45,989 bases of DNA from JBEKTY01 sp049515555 (lineage in GTDB: Bacteria > Planctomycetota > Planctomycetia > Pirellulales > Thermoguttaceae). Where the stretch lies: assembly GCA_049515555.1 (NCBI GenBank), contig JBEKTY010000054.1, positions 1 to 45,989 on the forward strand, written 5' to 3'. Position 1 is the stretch's first letter; every line of letters starts with the position of its first letter. Shown here piece after piece: positions 8,287 to 16,684 of the stretch. The position numbers were made by a program, and so were the translations under genes. Under the pieces are notes generated by a model. The model made no database searches. It was not told where the DNA came from and saw only the letters and a program-made list of their open reading frames with translations.

Positions 8287-8942
8287 GGTTGGTCCTCCGC
8301 CTGCTCGGGCCGGGCCTTTCGTGGGTCGGGATCTTCTTCTTTCTTGGCCGGCTGAGCGGGGTTGCCGGGCGGGTTGGCGGGCCTGGCCGGCTCGCCGGCC
8401 ACCGGCCCGCAACAGGCGTCGTACACCGCCAAGATGTTCAGCAGGCCGGCGATCATGGTGTAGGCGGTCCCGATCTCGAACAGCCGCGGCAAGCGGCGGT
8501 AGAGATCGTGGAGCGTCTCTCGGCCGGGGCCGGGATCGTTGGCATCGACCCTGGGTGGGGCCATGAAGCCATGCCCGAGCGGCGCCTTGCCGTTGTAGAA
8601 CAAGCCGGCCTGGAACAAGGCCGGCGCCGCCGGCACCCCGGTGCCGATCTGGCACAGGAAGGCCAGCCGCAGATCGTTAGGCCGGAAGGAGAAATACACG
8701 ACCCGGCCCCAGCCCACCTCGGAACTGCCGCCCAGATACAGGCCGTAAAAGAAGGTCCCCAGGATGCACGTGGAGTACAAGGCCGCTTTGAAGCGGCGGC
8801 CCTGGTACCAGTGCCCCAGCCCGGGAATCAGCCAGGCCAAAATGCCCGCCACGCGCGGGTCTTTCAGCGGCACTGTCAGTTCCGACCCGGCAGCCTGGGA
8901 CGGGATTGGTTCCGGCACAGTCCGCGCTCCTGCTTGTGTCAT
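8283..8942 (-). CDS. Multi-pass membrane protein, DUF6677-like
   Basis: This 219-aa protein begins with a polar segment and then has LAWLIPGLGHWYQGRRFKAALYSTCILGTFFYGLYLGG, a glycine-rich helix pair resembling DUF6677/DUF5683-type membrane proteins. Further hydrophobic helices lie near AFLCQIGTGVPAAPALFQAG and YTMIAGLLNILAVYDACC. The C-terminal 35 residues are a Pro/Lys/Glu tail, probably cytosolic. It is coupled through ATGA to the 65-aa membrane protein downstream, suggesting the two act together. The family assignment rests on memory of the motif and is tentative. Confidence 0.7.
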   Translation of the reverse strand: MTQAGARTVPEPIPSQAAGSELTVPLKDPRVAGILAWLIPGLGHWYQGRRFKAALYSTCILGTFFYGLYLGGSSEVGWGRVVYFSFRPNDLRLAFLCQIGTGVPAAPALFQAGLFYNGKAPLGHGFMAPPRVDANDPGPGRETLHDLYRRLPRLFEIGTAYTMIAGLLNILAVYDACCGPVAGEPARPANPPGNPAQPAKKEEDPDPRKARPEQAEDQP

Positions 8943-8970
8943 GGGGAATTCCTTTCAAAGGCCCGCTGAA

Positions 8971-9014
8971 GGGGATAGTCCCATTTTCGTCGGACGAAAA
9001 TTGGGACAGTCCCC
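8971..9014. repeat. Palindromic repeat, GGGGACAGTCCC family, copy 2
   Basis: Arms 8971-8991 (GGGGATAGTCCCATTTTCGTC) and 8993-9014 (reverse complement with one substitution and one extra base) leave almost no loop. It lies in the 85-bp gap between the UroD-family gene and the DUF6677-like gene on the minus strand. It could act as an mRNA hairpin between them. Confidence 0.85.
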
Positions 9015-9027
9015 GTGAACGGTTGCA

Positions 9028-10050
9028 TTATACGGCGACGGGCAGGGGGATCATCCATGGTTCGAAGAAGGCGACAACGTTGCGCAAGGGGGTGCCGGGC
9101 GCCCACAAGTACCGGGCGATCACTCCCCCGGCGCCGAAATCGAGGGCCTTGCGAACCCGCAGCACCGTCTCCCGGATGGCCTGCACCGATCCGGCCGGCT
9201 CGATCGTCCGGCCGTCGATCTCGCTCCAGAACGTAACGCGGCCGCGATACTGCTCCGCCAGCTTGTCGAAGTCCGTCTGGAACAACTGGCAGTGGACCGC
9301 GTCGAAGCCCACTTCGACCAGGTCGCCCAGCACGTCGGTGATCGGTCCTTCGCCGTGGAAAAAAGCGAACTTGTCCTGCGCGTGCAGGATGTTGCAGTAC
9401 TGGCTGTACAGCGGCTTCAGCAGGTTCCGCCAGATTTTCGGGCTGATCCGCGGCAGGGAGGGCCCGCCCAGGTCGTCGCAGATCACCACCCCGTCCACCT
9501 CGGTACGGCCCCACAGCTCCAGCTCGCGGCGGAAGAATTCGTCGATCCGTCCCAACAGCCGGCGGAGTTCCTTGTTGCTGCCGGACAGCTCGGCGACCAG
9601 GGCCTCGGCGCCCCGCAAGAACTGGAGCCGGTCCAACGGCCGGACCTCGCTCCAAGCCAGGGCGAAGCGGGTCGTCCCCTCGCAGCTCCGGTTGACCTTC
9701 GTAAACCGGCCGGCCTCCAGCAACTCGGCGGGCGGCTCGTACTCGGCCACCTTGGCCACGTCGGTCAGGGGTGACTCGACCAGCGGGCCCACCCCGCCTC
9801 GCGAGCCCAACTGCCACGTGCAACCCCAGGCATCGGTATAGTGAGCAGACTTGCCGGCCGTACCCTTGGTCCGCTTGCCCGCCGGCCAACGCAGGTCCAA
9901 GTGCAGAATGTCGGTGGGGAACCGGACGTTCATCTCCGCCACGTCGTCCGACTGGTCGGATTCCACCCCCGGCAGGAGCCAGAGGTCCCGTGGCGCACGG
10001 TCTATCGGCTGGTGATTCAGCGTCCGGATGACACGATCGCGGGGCGTCAT
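9028..10050 (-). CDS. Uroporphyrinogen decarboxylase-family protein (UroD/MtaA-type methyltransferase-like)
   Basis: The 340-aa product begins MTPRDRVIRTLNHQPIDRAPRDLW, the characteristic N-terminus of URO-D-superfamily proteins. It also has DGVVICDDLGGPSLPRISPKIWRNLLKPLY and FFHGEGPITDVLGDLVEVGFDAVHCQ, matching the barrel segments of the corrinoid methyltransferase and UroD-like branch. True HemE lacks this 'HxEG' layout, so a role in haem synthesis is unlikely. A methyl-transfer or degradative role is inference. It heads a minus-strand run with the DUF6677-like and 65-aa genes and is divergent from the 139-aa gene. Confidence 0.82.
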   Translation of the reverse strand: MTPRDRVIRTLNHQPIDRAPRDLWLLPGVESDQSDDVAEMNVRFPTDILHLDLRWPAGKRTKGTAGKSAHYTDAWGCTWQLGSRGGVGPLVESPLTDVAKVAEYEPPAELLEAGRFTKVNRSCEGTTRFALAWSEVRPLDRLQFLRGAEALVAELSGSNKELRRLLGRIDEFFRRELELWGRTEVDGVVICDDLGGPSLPRISPKIWRNLLKPLYSQYCNILHAQDKFAFFHGEGPITDVLGDLVEVGFDAVHCQLFQTDFDKLAEQYRGRVTFWSEIDGRTIEPAGSVQAIRETVLRVRKALDFGAGGVIARYLWAPGTPLRNVVAFFEPWMIPLPVAV

Positions 10051-10239
10051 TGATGTAGCTGCAAAGTGGCTGATCAGCCCTCACTTAGAGGGCAATATGG
10101 GTTACTCTGAAGTGTTATCCGGCAGCCCGGTATTTTCCAGCATATACCATCGCCGGCCAAAAACGTCAACTCCCGCTACGCCGATAAGTTATATTTCAGC
10201 GGGGGAACACGCTAACCACTCCAGACAGGCAGACTTTTC

Positions 10240-10659
10240 ATGGCACTATTCGCGCGAAACAAGGAAATGGCCGTCGAGGGCTTCGTGCTGAAACTGCTGA
10301 ACACGAACTGCCCCGACTTGCAGGGCCGGCTCGAAGGACCACGGCTGGAGGGCCGGGTCAACCTGACCCTGGTGGTCCAGATCGTGCCCATCGAGGACGG
10401 AGAACTGGCCCTCGACCGGGCCTTTGCCACCGTCACGAAGGAGTTCTCCAGCAAGGGGGTGGCGGTGGTCCTTCCTGCGCCCTATGGCCTGGACGAGGCC
10501 TTGCTGGGGTTCCGATGGCGCGGCGGGAAGACCTGGATACGTGCCAAGGCCAGGCATCTTAACCCCCTGGGCGGCGGCTTCTACCAACTCGGTTTCCGCA
10601 TGACCGAAAAAATCTGCCCCGCCGACTATCCGCAACTGGACAGCCTGCCCCCGGTCTGA
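10240..10659 (+). CDS. Small soluble protein (139 aa), possibly PilZ-like
   Basis: After an N-terminal segment, the pattern GRVNLTLVVQIVPI ... TKEFSSKGVAVVLPAP ... WIRAKARHLNPLGGGFYQLGFRM suggests an all-beta six-strand fold like PilZ domains, with FSSKGVAVVL resembling the 'D/NxSxxG' turn. The RxxxR motif that binds cyclic di-GMP is not clear, so nucleotide binding is not supported. It has no signal peptide and no strong ribosome-binding site. It is flanked by a divergent UroD-family gene and a 29-bp inverted repeat. The PilZ assignment is a guess from pattern only. Confidence 0.6.
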   Translation: MALFARNKEMAVEGFVLKLLNTNCPDLQGRLEGPRLEGRVNLTLVVQIVPIEDGELALDRAFATVTKEFSSKGVAVVLPAPYGLDEALLGFRWRGGKTWIRAKARHLNPLGGGFYQLGFRMTEKICPADYPQLDSLPPV

Positions 10660-10693
10660 CAAGCGCCGCGAGTAACCGTTCACGGCCTGGAAG

Positions 10694-10770
10694 GTAGCAG
10701 GCACACTCCGTGTGCCGTCCGCCATGCCTTGTTCCGCTTCAGCGGACGGCACACGGAGTGTGCCTGCTAC
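10694..10770. repeat. Perfect 29-bp inverted repeat (GTAGCAGGCACAC family)
   Basis: Arms 10694-10722 and 10742-10770 are exact reverse complements (GTAGCAGGCACACTCCGTGT...), with a 19-base loop. It lies just downstream of the 139-aa gene and could serve as a transcript 3' hairpin, though it has no T-tract. Confidence 0.9.
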
Positions 10771-10887
10771 TTTGGCCGGCCTCCGTGGTCAACCGAGCCG
10801 CGCCTTATTATAATTAGCGGGCGTGGGGCCGGTCACTCAACTGACCCCCTCGGATCGAGACCCTTCCCTCGGAAAGGACTGACTGCG

Positions 10888-12111
10888 ATGCTCTGCTTCC
10901 ATCTTCCGGCGCGGCTGCGGCTCCTGATCCTGGGCTTATTCCTGGTGGGCGGCCTGGCCGGGCCGGCCAGCGGCGGGACTGGCCAGTCAAGCGACCGATC
11001 CGCACCGGAAAAGGACGCCAGGCGCACCGGCCGGCTCTGGGTCTACATTGGCACCTATAACGTCCGAGCGAGCAAGGGGATCTACCTCTGCCAACTGGAC
11101 CTGGCCGACGGCAAGCTGGAGGCCGCCGCGTTGGCTGCGGAAACCGCCAATGCCACGTTCCTCGTTCACCATCCCGGCCGCCCGCTGCTCTACGCGATCA
11201 ACGAGGTGATGCAGTTCTCCGGCCAGCCGACTGGTTCGGTGAGCGCTTTTGCGATTCAACCGCGCACGGGCCGGCTCACCCTGCTCAACCAAGAGCCGTC
11301 CGGTGGCCGCGGTCCCTGCCACTTGGCAATCGACCGCGGCGGCCGATGGGTGCTGACGGCCAACTACGTCGGCGGCAGCGTGGCCTGCCTGCCGATCGGC
11401 GGCGACGGCCGGCTCGGCGTGCCGACGTGCATCGTCCAACATCATGGTACGGGAGCCATTCGGCAGCGTCAGGAGGCGCCGCATGCCCATTCCATCTACC
11501 TCGACGCCGCCAACCGCTTTGCCCTGGCCGCCGACCTGGGCATCGACCGGATCATGGTTTACTGCTTCGATGCCCAGGGCGGGAAGCTTCGGCCGAACCA
11601 GCCGCCCTCGTTCGCTGCGGCGCCCGGGGCCGGGCCCCGGCACATGGCCTTCCATCCCAATGGCCGCTACGTGTACGCCATCAACGAGCTGGCCAGCACC
11701 GTCACTGCCATGCGCTACGATGCGGCACGCGGCACCTTGGAGGCGATCCAGGAGCTTTCCACGCTGCCGGCCGACTTCGACGGCTCCAATACTACAGCCG
11801 AAGTGCAGATCGATGCCGCGGGCCGATTCCTTTACGGCTCCAACCGCGGCCACAACAGCATTGCGATCTTCGCCGTCGACGGCGGCACGGGCAAACTCCG
11901 GGCGGTGGGGCACACGCCCACGGGCGGTAAATCGCCCCGAAACTTCGCGCTGGACCCCACCGGCCGCTGGCTGCTGGCCGCCAACCAGGACACCGATAAC
12001 GTCGTCCTGTTCCGGATCGAGCCGGCCAGCGGCTCGCTCCGGCCGGCGGGCCACTCGGTGGCCGTCCCCGCCCCGGTGTGCGTCGAGATGCTCCAACCTA
12101 TAGAGGAGTAA
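10888..12111 (+). CDS. Secreted lactonase-family seven-bladed beta-propeller (6-phosphogluconolactonase type, PF10282)
   Basis: I chose ATG 10888, preceded by GGAAAGGA. It gives a 407-aa protein with a signal peptide (LRLLILGLFLVGGLAGPASG). The propeller then starts at VYIGTYNVRASKGIYLCQLD and has repeated blade motifs such as GPRHMAFHPNGRYVYAINELASTVTAM, GRFLYGSNRGHNSIAIFAVD and SPRNFALDPTGRWLLAANQDTDNVVLF. These are the signature blades of the YbhE/Pgl lactonase family. Because it is exported, hydrolysis of a cytosolic pentose-phosphate intermediate is doubtful; it may hydrolyse another lactone. It is 62 bp upstream of a BshB1-type deacetylase. Confidence 0.88.
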   Translation: MLCFHLPARLRLLILGLFLVGGLAGPASGGTGQSSDRSAPEKDARRTGRLWVYIGTYNVRASKGIYLCQLDLADGKLEAAALAAETANATFLVHHPGRPLLYAINEVMQFSGQPTGSVSAFAIQPRTGRLTLLNQEPSGGRGPCHLAIDRGGRWVLTANYVGGSVACLPIGGDGRLGVPTCIVQHHGTGAIRQRQEAPHAHSIYLDAANRFALAADLGIDRIMVYCFDAQGGKLRPNQPPSFAAAPGAGPRHMAFHPNGRYVYAINELASTVTAMRYDAARGTLEAIQELSTLPADFDGSNTTAEVQIDAAGRFLYGSNRGHNSIAIFAVDGGTGKLRAVGHTPTGGKSPRNFALDPTGRWLLAANQDTDNVVLFRIEPASGSLRPAGHSVAVPAPVCVEMLQPIEE

Positions 12112-12173
12112 ACGGTCTTTCACGTAACCGCCGGGTGGCAAGAACTAGGCCCGCCGCACAGAAAGGCCCGCCG

Positions 12174-12863
12174 ATGCTGGACATCCTGGTCGTCGCGCCG
12201 CATCCGGACGATGCGGAGTTGGGGATGGGGGGGGCGATCCTGAAGTTCAAGGCCGAAGGCCGGCGCGTCGGCGTGCTGGACTTGACCGACGGCGAGCCGA
12301 CCCCCTTCGGGTCGCCCGGGCTGCGCGCCCAGGAGACCGCCGCCGCCACGGCCGTCTTGGGACTTGACTGGCGCGAGAACCTGGGCCTGCCCAATCGGGC
12401 CCTGGAGGCGGACCTCTCGGCCCGCGCCAAGCTCTGCGGCGTGTTCCGCCGGACCCGGCCGGTGTGGCTCTTCGCCCCGTTCTGGATTGACGCCCATCCG
12501 GACCACGTGGCCGCCACGCAGTTGATCGAGGCCGCCCGGTTCTGGTCGAAGCTGACCAAGACCGACCTGCCCGGCGAGCCCCATTATCCCGAGCGGATCC
12601 TCTACTACTACTGCGTACATCTACGGACGATCCCGCAGCCGGCGCTGGTGCTGGACATCACTCCCTTCTGGGAGCAGAAGCTTGCGGCAATCGCCTGTTA
12701 TCGCAGCCAGTTCATCGAAGGCCGGCCGCAAGACTCGCCGACGATTCTCGATCGACTGCGCGACCAAGCGGCCTTCTGGGGCTGGGCAATCGGAAAGGGC
12801 TACGGCGAGCCGCTGGCCAGCCGCGAGCCAATCGGCCTGAGCACCATGGCGGGCATCGTATAG
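12174..12863 (+). CDS. bshB1: PIG-L-family deacetylase, BshB1-type
   Basis: The 229-aa product starts MLDILVVAPHPDDAELGMGGAI, containing the zinc-binding 'HPDD' motif of LmbE/PIG-L deacetylases. A second zinc site, DAHPDH, follows at about residue 106. FFxxQ-type ending 'AAIACYRSQF ... ERxFWGWAIGKGYGEPLASREPIG' patterns fit the bacillithiol biosynthesis deacetylase BshB1, which deacetylates GlcNAc-malate. I chose ATG 12174 with AGAAAGG upstream rather than the longer frame from 12078. No bshA or bshC is nearby, so the substrate is inferred from the family. Confidence 0.85.
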   Translation: MLDILVVAPHPDDAELGMGGAILKFKAEGRRVGVLDLTDGEPTPFGSPGLRAQETAAATAVLGLDWRENLGLPNRALEADLSARAKLCGVFRRTRPVWLFAPFWIDAHPDHVAATQLIEAARFWSKLTKTDLPGEPHYPERILYYYCVHLRTIPQPALVLDITPFWEQKLAAIACYRSQFIEGRPQDSPTILDRLRDQAAFWGWAIGKGYGEPLASREPIGLSTMAGIV

Positions 12864-12878
12864 GGGGGTAGTCAGATC

Positions 12879-15335
12879 ATGCGATCGGGTGATTCGTCGC
12901 CGCTTGCGAACCGGCCTGGTGGCACTAGCGTGTCGCCGGCGCACCTGGCGGGCACGGGCAAGATGCCCCCGCCGCCCGTCGGCAGCCGTGCGGCCAGTTG
13001 GCTCGTCGGACTGGCCGCCTGTCTGCTGATTGGCGTGTCGTTGGGCAGCTATGTCTACCATCGCCGCCAATTGGAGGCCATTGCCGCCGGGCATCTGCGG
13101 CTGCTGGTGATGGGCCCGGCGGAGCTGCACGCCGGGGCCGCCGCCCAGTACACCGTGACCACCAGCACGATTGCCGGCGATCCTCTGCCGGCCCAAATCG
13201 AGTTGGCCTTGTACTTGCCCGACGGAAAGCGGCTGCTCGACCAGCAATATAGAGATTCGGCCGACGAGCAGGGCCGGCTGCAAATGGTCGTCCCGGGCGA
13301 CATGGCCCTGCCGGCCGACTCGCGGTGCGAGCTGCAGTTGAAGGTATCGGCCACGCGCGGCCAGAAGCACGAGGAAGTGAAAACTACCCTCCCCGTCCGG
13401 CCAACCGGCTGTCTAACCCGGCTGAGCTTAGACGGCCTGTGCTATCGGCCGGGCCAAAGCGTGCGGTTTCGATCGCTGAGCCTGTCGCGGTTGGGCCTGT
13501 CGGCTGACCGGCCGCTGCCGGTCCACTTCGAGGTTCTGGACCGCCGCGGCGGCCTGGTCGCCGGTTCGACCCGGGAAGCGACGACCGACCATGGCGTGGC
13601 CGAGGGGTCATTTCTCTTGCCCGAGCATCTGGCCGACGGGCAGTATGCGGTGGCCGTGCGTAGCCCGGCGGGCAGCTTTCCCGAGCAGCGGCAGCCATTT
13701 TGGCTGTCGCGCCCGGGGCCGCCGCAACGGGCGAAAGAGGCCCAGTCGGCCGGGGATGTTGAGGGGACTAGCCGCTTGCCTGACGAGTCCGGGGCGGAAA
13801 AAACCGCCGGGAGCGGCGCCGCCCGCTCCGGCCGCATCGACGTGCGATTCTACCCCGAAGGGGGCGAGTTGGTCGAAGGCGTCGAGAGCCGCGTGTTCTT
13901 CACCAGCCGCGATCCGTCGGGCGGGCCGGTCACGCTGCGCGGCACGATCGTCGATCACCGCGGCGACGAGCTAGCGGCAGTGGAGACAATTTCCGACGGC
14001 AGGGGTTCGTTCAGCCTCTTGCCCGAAAACGGCGAGACCTACCGCTTGAAGATCACCAGTCCGGCGGGCCTGTCGGATCGGCCGGTTCTGCCCCGGGCCG
14101 CCGCCGGGCGGAAAGTGGTCTTAAGCGCGGGGACGGGCGTGTTCCAGCCGGGGGCCGCGCTGGAATTCAACCTCCGTGCGGCCGGGGCCGGCCTGCCGCT
14201 GGTCGCCGTCGCGCAGTGCCGCGGTGTGACCGTCGGTCAGCAAATGCTCGTCACGTCCGCCGAAAAGGATCGGCCCGCCGCGAATCCGGTCACCATCCCG
14301 CTGGACGAATCCATCGGCGGGGTCATTCGGCTGACGGTCTACGATTGCAGCGGCAGCCCGCCGCGGCCCGTCGCCGAGCGGCTTGTCTATCGGCGGCCGA
14401 CGCAGAGACTGGCGGTCCATCTGTCCGAGCCCGGCGGGCAGTGCTCCCCGGGCGAACAGGTCAGCCTGTCGCTGTCAGTCACAGACGAGAAGGGCGAGCC
14501 GGTGGCGGCCGCGCTGGGCCTGTCTGTGGTCGCACAGCCCGTGACCGCCCCGGCCGAGGGCGTAGCGCCCGATCTGGCGGCTTACTATCTCTTGGCAAAC
14601 GATCTCGACCATCCCGACCGGCTCCGGCCGGCCGACTTCGATCTTCCCGGCGGCACGGACACACCAATCGCCTTGGATCTGCTGCTGGGTACCCAACGGG
14701 CCCGCCGCCTGGCGGAACCGCCGCCGATGGTGTTCGACAACCTGGGCGACCTGCGGGCCCGGTATGAAGAGAACCTGAGCGAGTACCGTGCCCAACGGAC
14801 CTGGGCCCTCAACACGGTCATCGTGCTGAGCTTCTTCGGCGGCCTGGGACTTGCACTGCTGACGACCATGCTCGGCCTGCTGCGAATCGTGCGCAGAAGC
14901 GGGCTCTGGCTGCCCACGGCGGTGGCCGCCGTGTGCTGCGTCGTCGTCAGTGCCGTCTCGATGGATCCTAGCCGTCTGCGGTCGGTCGACGGCGTGGGCC
15001 CGCCGTTCTGCCCCCCTCCGGCCGGCGGTTCCCAGGCGGATAGTCCCGTGTCCAGCCACGAGCCGGCAGGTTCCCCGCAGCCGGACCAGGGACAGTCTGC
15101 GGAATCGGAATCGGACCAACCCAGGCCCGCCGTCGAGACCCTGCTGTGGCAGCCCTTGCTGCTGGCCGGGCCCGACGGCCGGGCCAGCCTCCGCTTCCGG
15201 TTGCCCCCCACGCCGGGCACGTTCGTCCTGACGGCCGACGCCCATGGCGCCGGCCGGCTCGGCTCGGCCCGGGCAATCCTCGTTTCGCGGCCGCCAAAGT
15301 CGAGCAATCCCCAGCCCGTCGGGCAATCCCATTGA
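12879..15335 (+). CDS. Large membrane protein with MG2/alpha-2-macroglobulin-like domains
   Basis: The 818-aa product has a membrane anchor SWLVGLAACLLIGVSLGSYVY (about residues 40-60). A long extracytoplasmic region follows with macroglobulin-like beta-sandwiches: VYxPGQ-like 'LCYRPGQSVRFRSLSL' near residue 188, 'DVRFYPEGGELVEGVESRVFFTS' near 324 and 'QCSPGEQVSLSLSVTDEKGEPVAAALGLSVV' near 520. A second pair of hydrophobic helices occurs at about 645-690. It lacks the thioester motif (CxEQ) of true alpha-2-macroglobulins. The first 28 residues are encoded largely by a dispersed repeat, so translation may instead begin at ATG 12963. Confidence 0.72.
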   Translation: MRSGDSSPLANRPGGTSVSPAHLAGTGKMPPPPVGSRAASWLVGLAACLLIGVSLGSYVYHRRQLEAIAAGHLRLLVMGPAELHAGAAAQYTVTTSTIAGDPLPAQIELALYLPDGKRLLDQQYRDSADEQGRLQMVVPGDMALPADSRCELQLKVSATRGQKHEEVKTTLPVRPTGCLTRLSLDGLCYRPGQSVRFRSLSLSRLGLSADRPLPVHFEVLDRRGGLVAGSTREATTDHGVAEGSFLLPEHLADGQYAVAVRSPAGSFPEQRQPFWLSRPGPPQRAKEAQSAGDVEGTSRLPDESGAEKTAGSGAARSGRIDVRFYPEGGELVEGVESRVFFTSRDPSGGPVTLRGTIVDHRGDELAAVETISDGRGSFSLLPENGETYRLKITSPAGLSDRPVLPRAAAGRKVVLSAGTGVFQPGAALEFNLRAAGAGLPLVAVAQCRGVTVGQQMLVTSAEKDRPAANPVTIPLDESIGGVIRLTVYDCSGSPPRPVAERLVYRRPTQRLAVHLSEPGGQCSPGEQVSLSLSVTDEKGEPVAAALGLSVVAQPVTAPAEGVAPDLAAYYLLANDLDHPDRLRPADFDLPGGTDTPIALDLLLGTQRARRLAEPPPMVFDNLGDLRARYEENLSEYRAQRTWALNTVIVLSFFGGLGLALLTTMLGLLRIVRRSGLWLPTAVAAVCCVVVSAVSMDPSRLRSVDGVGPPFCPPPAGGSQADSPVSSHEPAGSPQPDQGQSAESESDQPRPAVETLLWQPLLLAGPDGRASLRFRLPPTPGTFVLTADAHGAGRLGSARAILVSRPPKSSNPQPVGQSH
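12918..12966. repeat. Dispersed 'GGTGGCAC...GGGCACGGGCAAGATGCC' repeat inside the start of a CDS
   Basis: The stretch contains GGTGGCACTAGCGTGTCGCC and GGGCACGGGCAAGATGCC, a block I recognise from planctomycete intergenic repeats. In the reading frame it encodes GGTSVSPAHLAGTGKMP. It lies before the membrane anchor of the MG2-like protein. Assignment rests on recognition of the pattern, not on a second copy in this window. Confidence 0.5.
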
Positions 15336-15466
15336 AAGTTCTTCAGCAAAGTGATAGTCTTGATAGTTGGGGGGCGTCCGATTCTAGGGAACAGAGGGGC
15401 GGTCCCGATTTTCGCGCAGCGGAAAGGGGATCGGTCCCTTCGGAAACTCGGGGGGAGGTCCGAACC

Positions 15467-16135
15467 ATGTCCGTACTCTGGATTGCCGTCGTGGCCTTGG
15501 CGGGTTCCCCGACCGACGGGGCGAGTCAGTACGCCACAACCAGTCCGTCCACTGCCCGGGTGGAACCCTGGCCGGCGGAACTGCGCTCCGGCAAAGAACT
15601 GGAAGACGCAGCCCGCGCCGCGCTCAAGCAGTGGGCCCGGCCGACCGATCAGCAGGCGATCCCCGCCGCTCGCCAGTTGCTCAGGCTCTACTGGGAGTTG
15701 CAACAAGACAAGGTCCTGGCCCCCCCGCGGCGCGACAGGCTGCGGGCGACGGTCGGCACCCGCCTCCTGCAATTGTCACAGCAGATCGCCAAGAATTGCC
15801 GGCAAGACTCGGGGCAGGCCAAGCACGCCCCGCAGTCGGTCGACGTCCAGCCCAACGACAAGCTCTTGCGCCAGGTCGGCGGGGCCGGCCAACAGGGTGG
15901 TGGCGGCGGCGGTGGCGCAGCCAACGGAAAATGGGGCGACAATATCCCCGATTCCGGCGACGACCTTGTAGAGCTTATTCAAACCGTTGTCGTCCCGAAG
16001 AGCTGGGAGGCCAACGGCGGGTACGGCACCATCTATTATTGGAAGGCCCAGCGGGCGATCGTCGTGCGCACCACCCAAGAGGTGCACGGGGAAATCTCCG
16101 ACATGCTGGAGCAACTGAATCGCGCCAGCCATTAG
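15467..16135 (+). CDS. Secreted protein with Gly-rich linker and secretin-associated-like C-terminal domain
   Basis: ATG 15467 follows a strong GGGGGAGG and encodes 222 aa with a short signal-like start (MSVLWIAVVALAG). A helical region (about 40-110) and a glycine run (QQGGGGGGGAANG) follow. The end, DLVELIQTVVVPKSWEANGGYGTIYYWKAQRAIVVRTTQEVHGEISDMLEQL, resembles the domain seen before or in planctomycete type II secretin-related proteins ('LVVRQTQEVHEQIxxLL'). A role in secretion or envelope assembly is inference. It is 131 bp downstream of the MG2-like gene. Confidence 0.7.
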   Translation: MSVLWIAVVALAGSPTDGASQYATTSPSTARVEPWPAELRSGKELEDAARAALKQWARPTDQQAIPAARQLLRLYWELQQDKVLAPPRRDRLRATVGTRLLQLSQQIAKNCRQDSGQAKHAPQSVDVQPNDKLLRQVGGAGQQGGGGGGGAANGKWGDNIPDSGDDLVELIQTVVVPKSWEANGGYGTIYYWKAQRAIVVRTTQEVHGEISDMLEQLNRASH

Positions 16136-16404
16136 CAGCCCGCAAGCGTGACCGGCCGCTGGGATCTGCTCCCCTCCCAACTGGTCCGCCAACGGCGTTC
16201 TGGCAGGTTCAGCCTGAGCGGTTCCCTGGTGAACAACCGCGCTCATTGGTTCCTCTCTTCTACAGCAACTCCACACCGCTTGACGGGACTAAGCGAAAAC
16301 CTGACAATGGTTTGCGCCTTGCGGAGCGTGCCGTTGCCCCAGGCGTCGGCAGCCAATTTGAAACGTTTGCGATGGCGTTGCAAGCTATTGGCAACAAAGA
16401 ACAA

Positions 16405-16478
16405 GCGCCCGTGGCGCAATTGGATAGCGCATCGGTCTTCGGAACCGAGGGTTGGGGGTTCGAATCCCTCCGGGCGTA
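16405..16478 (+). tRNA. tRNA-Arg (anticodon UCG)
   Basis: A 74-nt cloverleaf can be drawn by eye. The acceptor arm is GCGCCCG/CGGGCGT (one G-U), the D arm GCGC/GCGC, the anticodon stem TCGGT/ACCGA with loop CTTCGGA (anticodon TCG, reading CGA), the variable loop is 5 nt, and the T arm GGGGG-TTCGAAT-CCCTC. The discriminator is A 16478, and CCA is not encoded. Confidence 0.93.
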
Positions 16479-16543
16479 CTTACGGCGCAAGGACTTACGA
16501 CGACAGTCGAACCGCGCCGTACTAAATTCCGTACCAAATAACG

Positions 16544-16573
16544 GCTCCCCGCCTGCTCGAACAGACGGGGAGC
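16544..16573 (+). terminator. Possible terminator hairpin downstream of tRNA-Arg
   Basis: GCTCCCCG (16544-16551) pairs with CGGGGAGC (16566-16573) around a 14-base loop that itself contains CTG/CAG. There is no T-tract after it, so intrinsic termination is uncertain. Its position 65 bp after the tRNA fits an RNA 3' end. Confidence 0.4.
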
Positions 16574-16684
16574 GTAAGCGACACCGGGGCCCGCCCGTGC
16601 TCAACTGTACGCTCGGATTTCTCTCTGCTCCGCCCGAGACCGCCGACGTTTACCGTCCGTGCCAGGGCTGGCACGAAGGGCACA

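Noticed and set aside
16148..16525. Open frame reading through the tRNA-Arg gene
   Set aside because: The tRNA cloverleaf is complete and the frame has no start signal or protein-like pattern.
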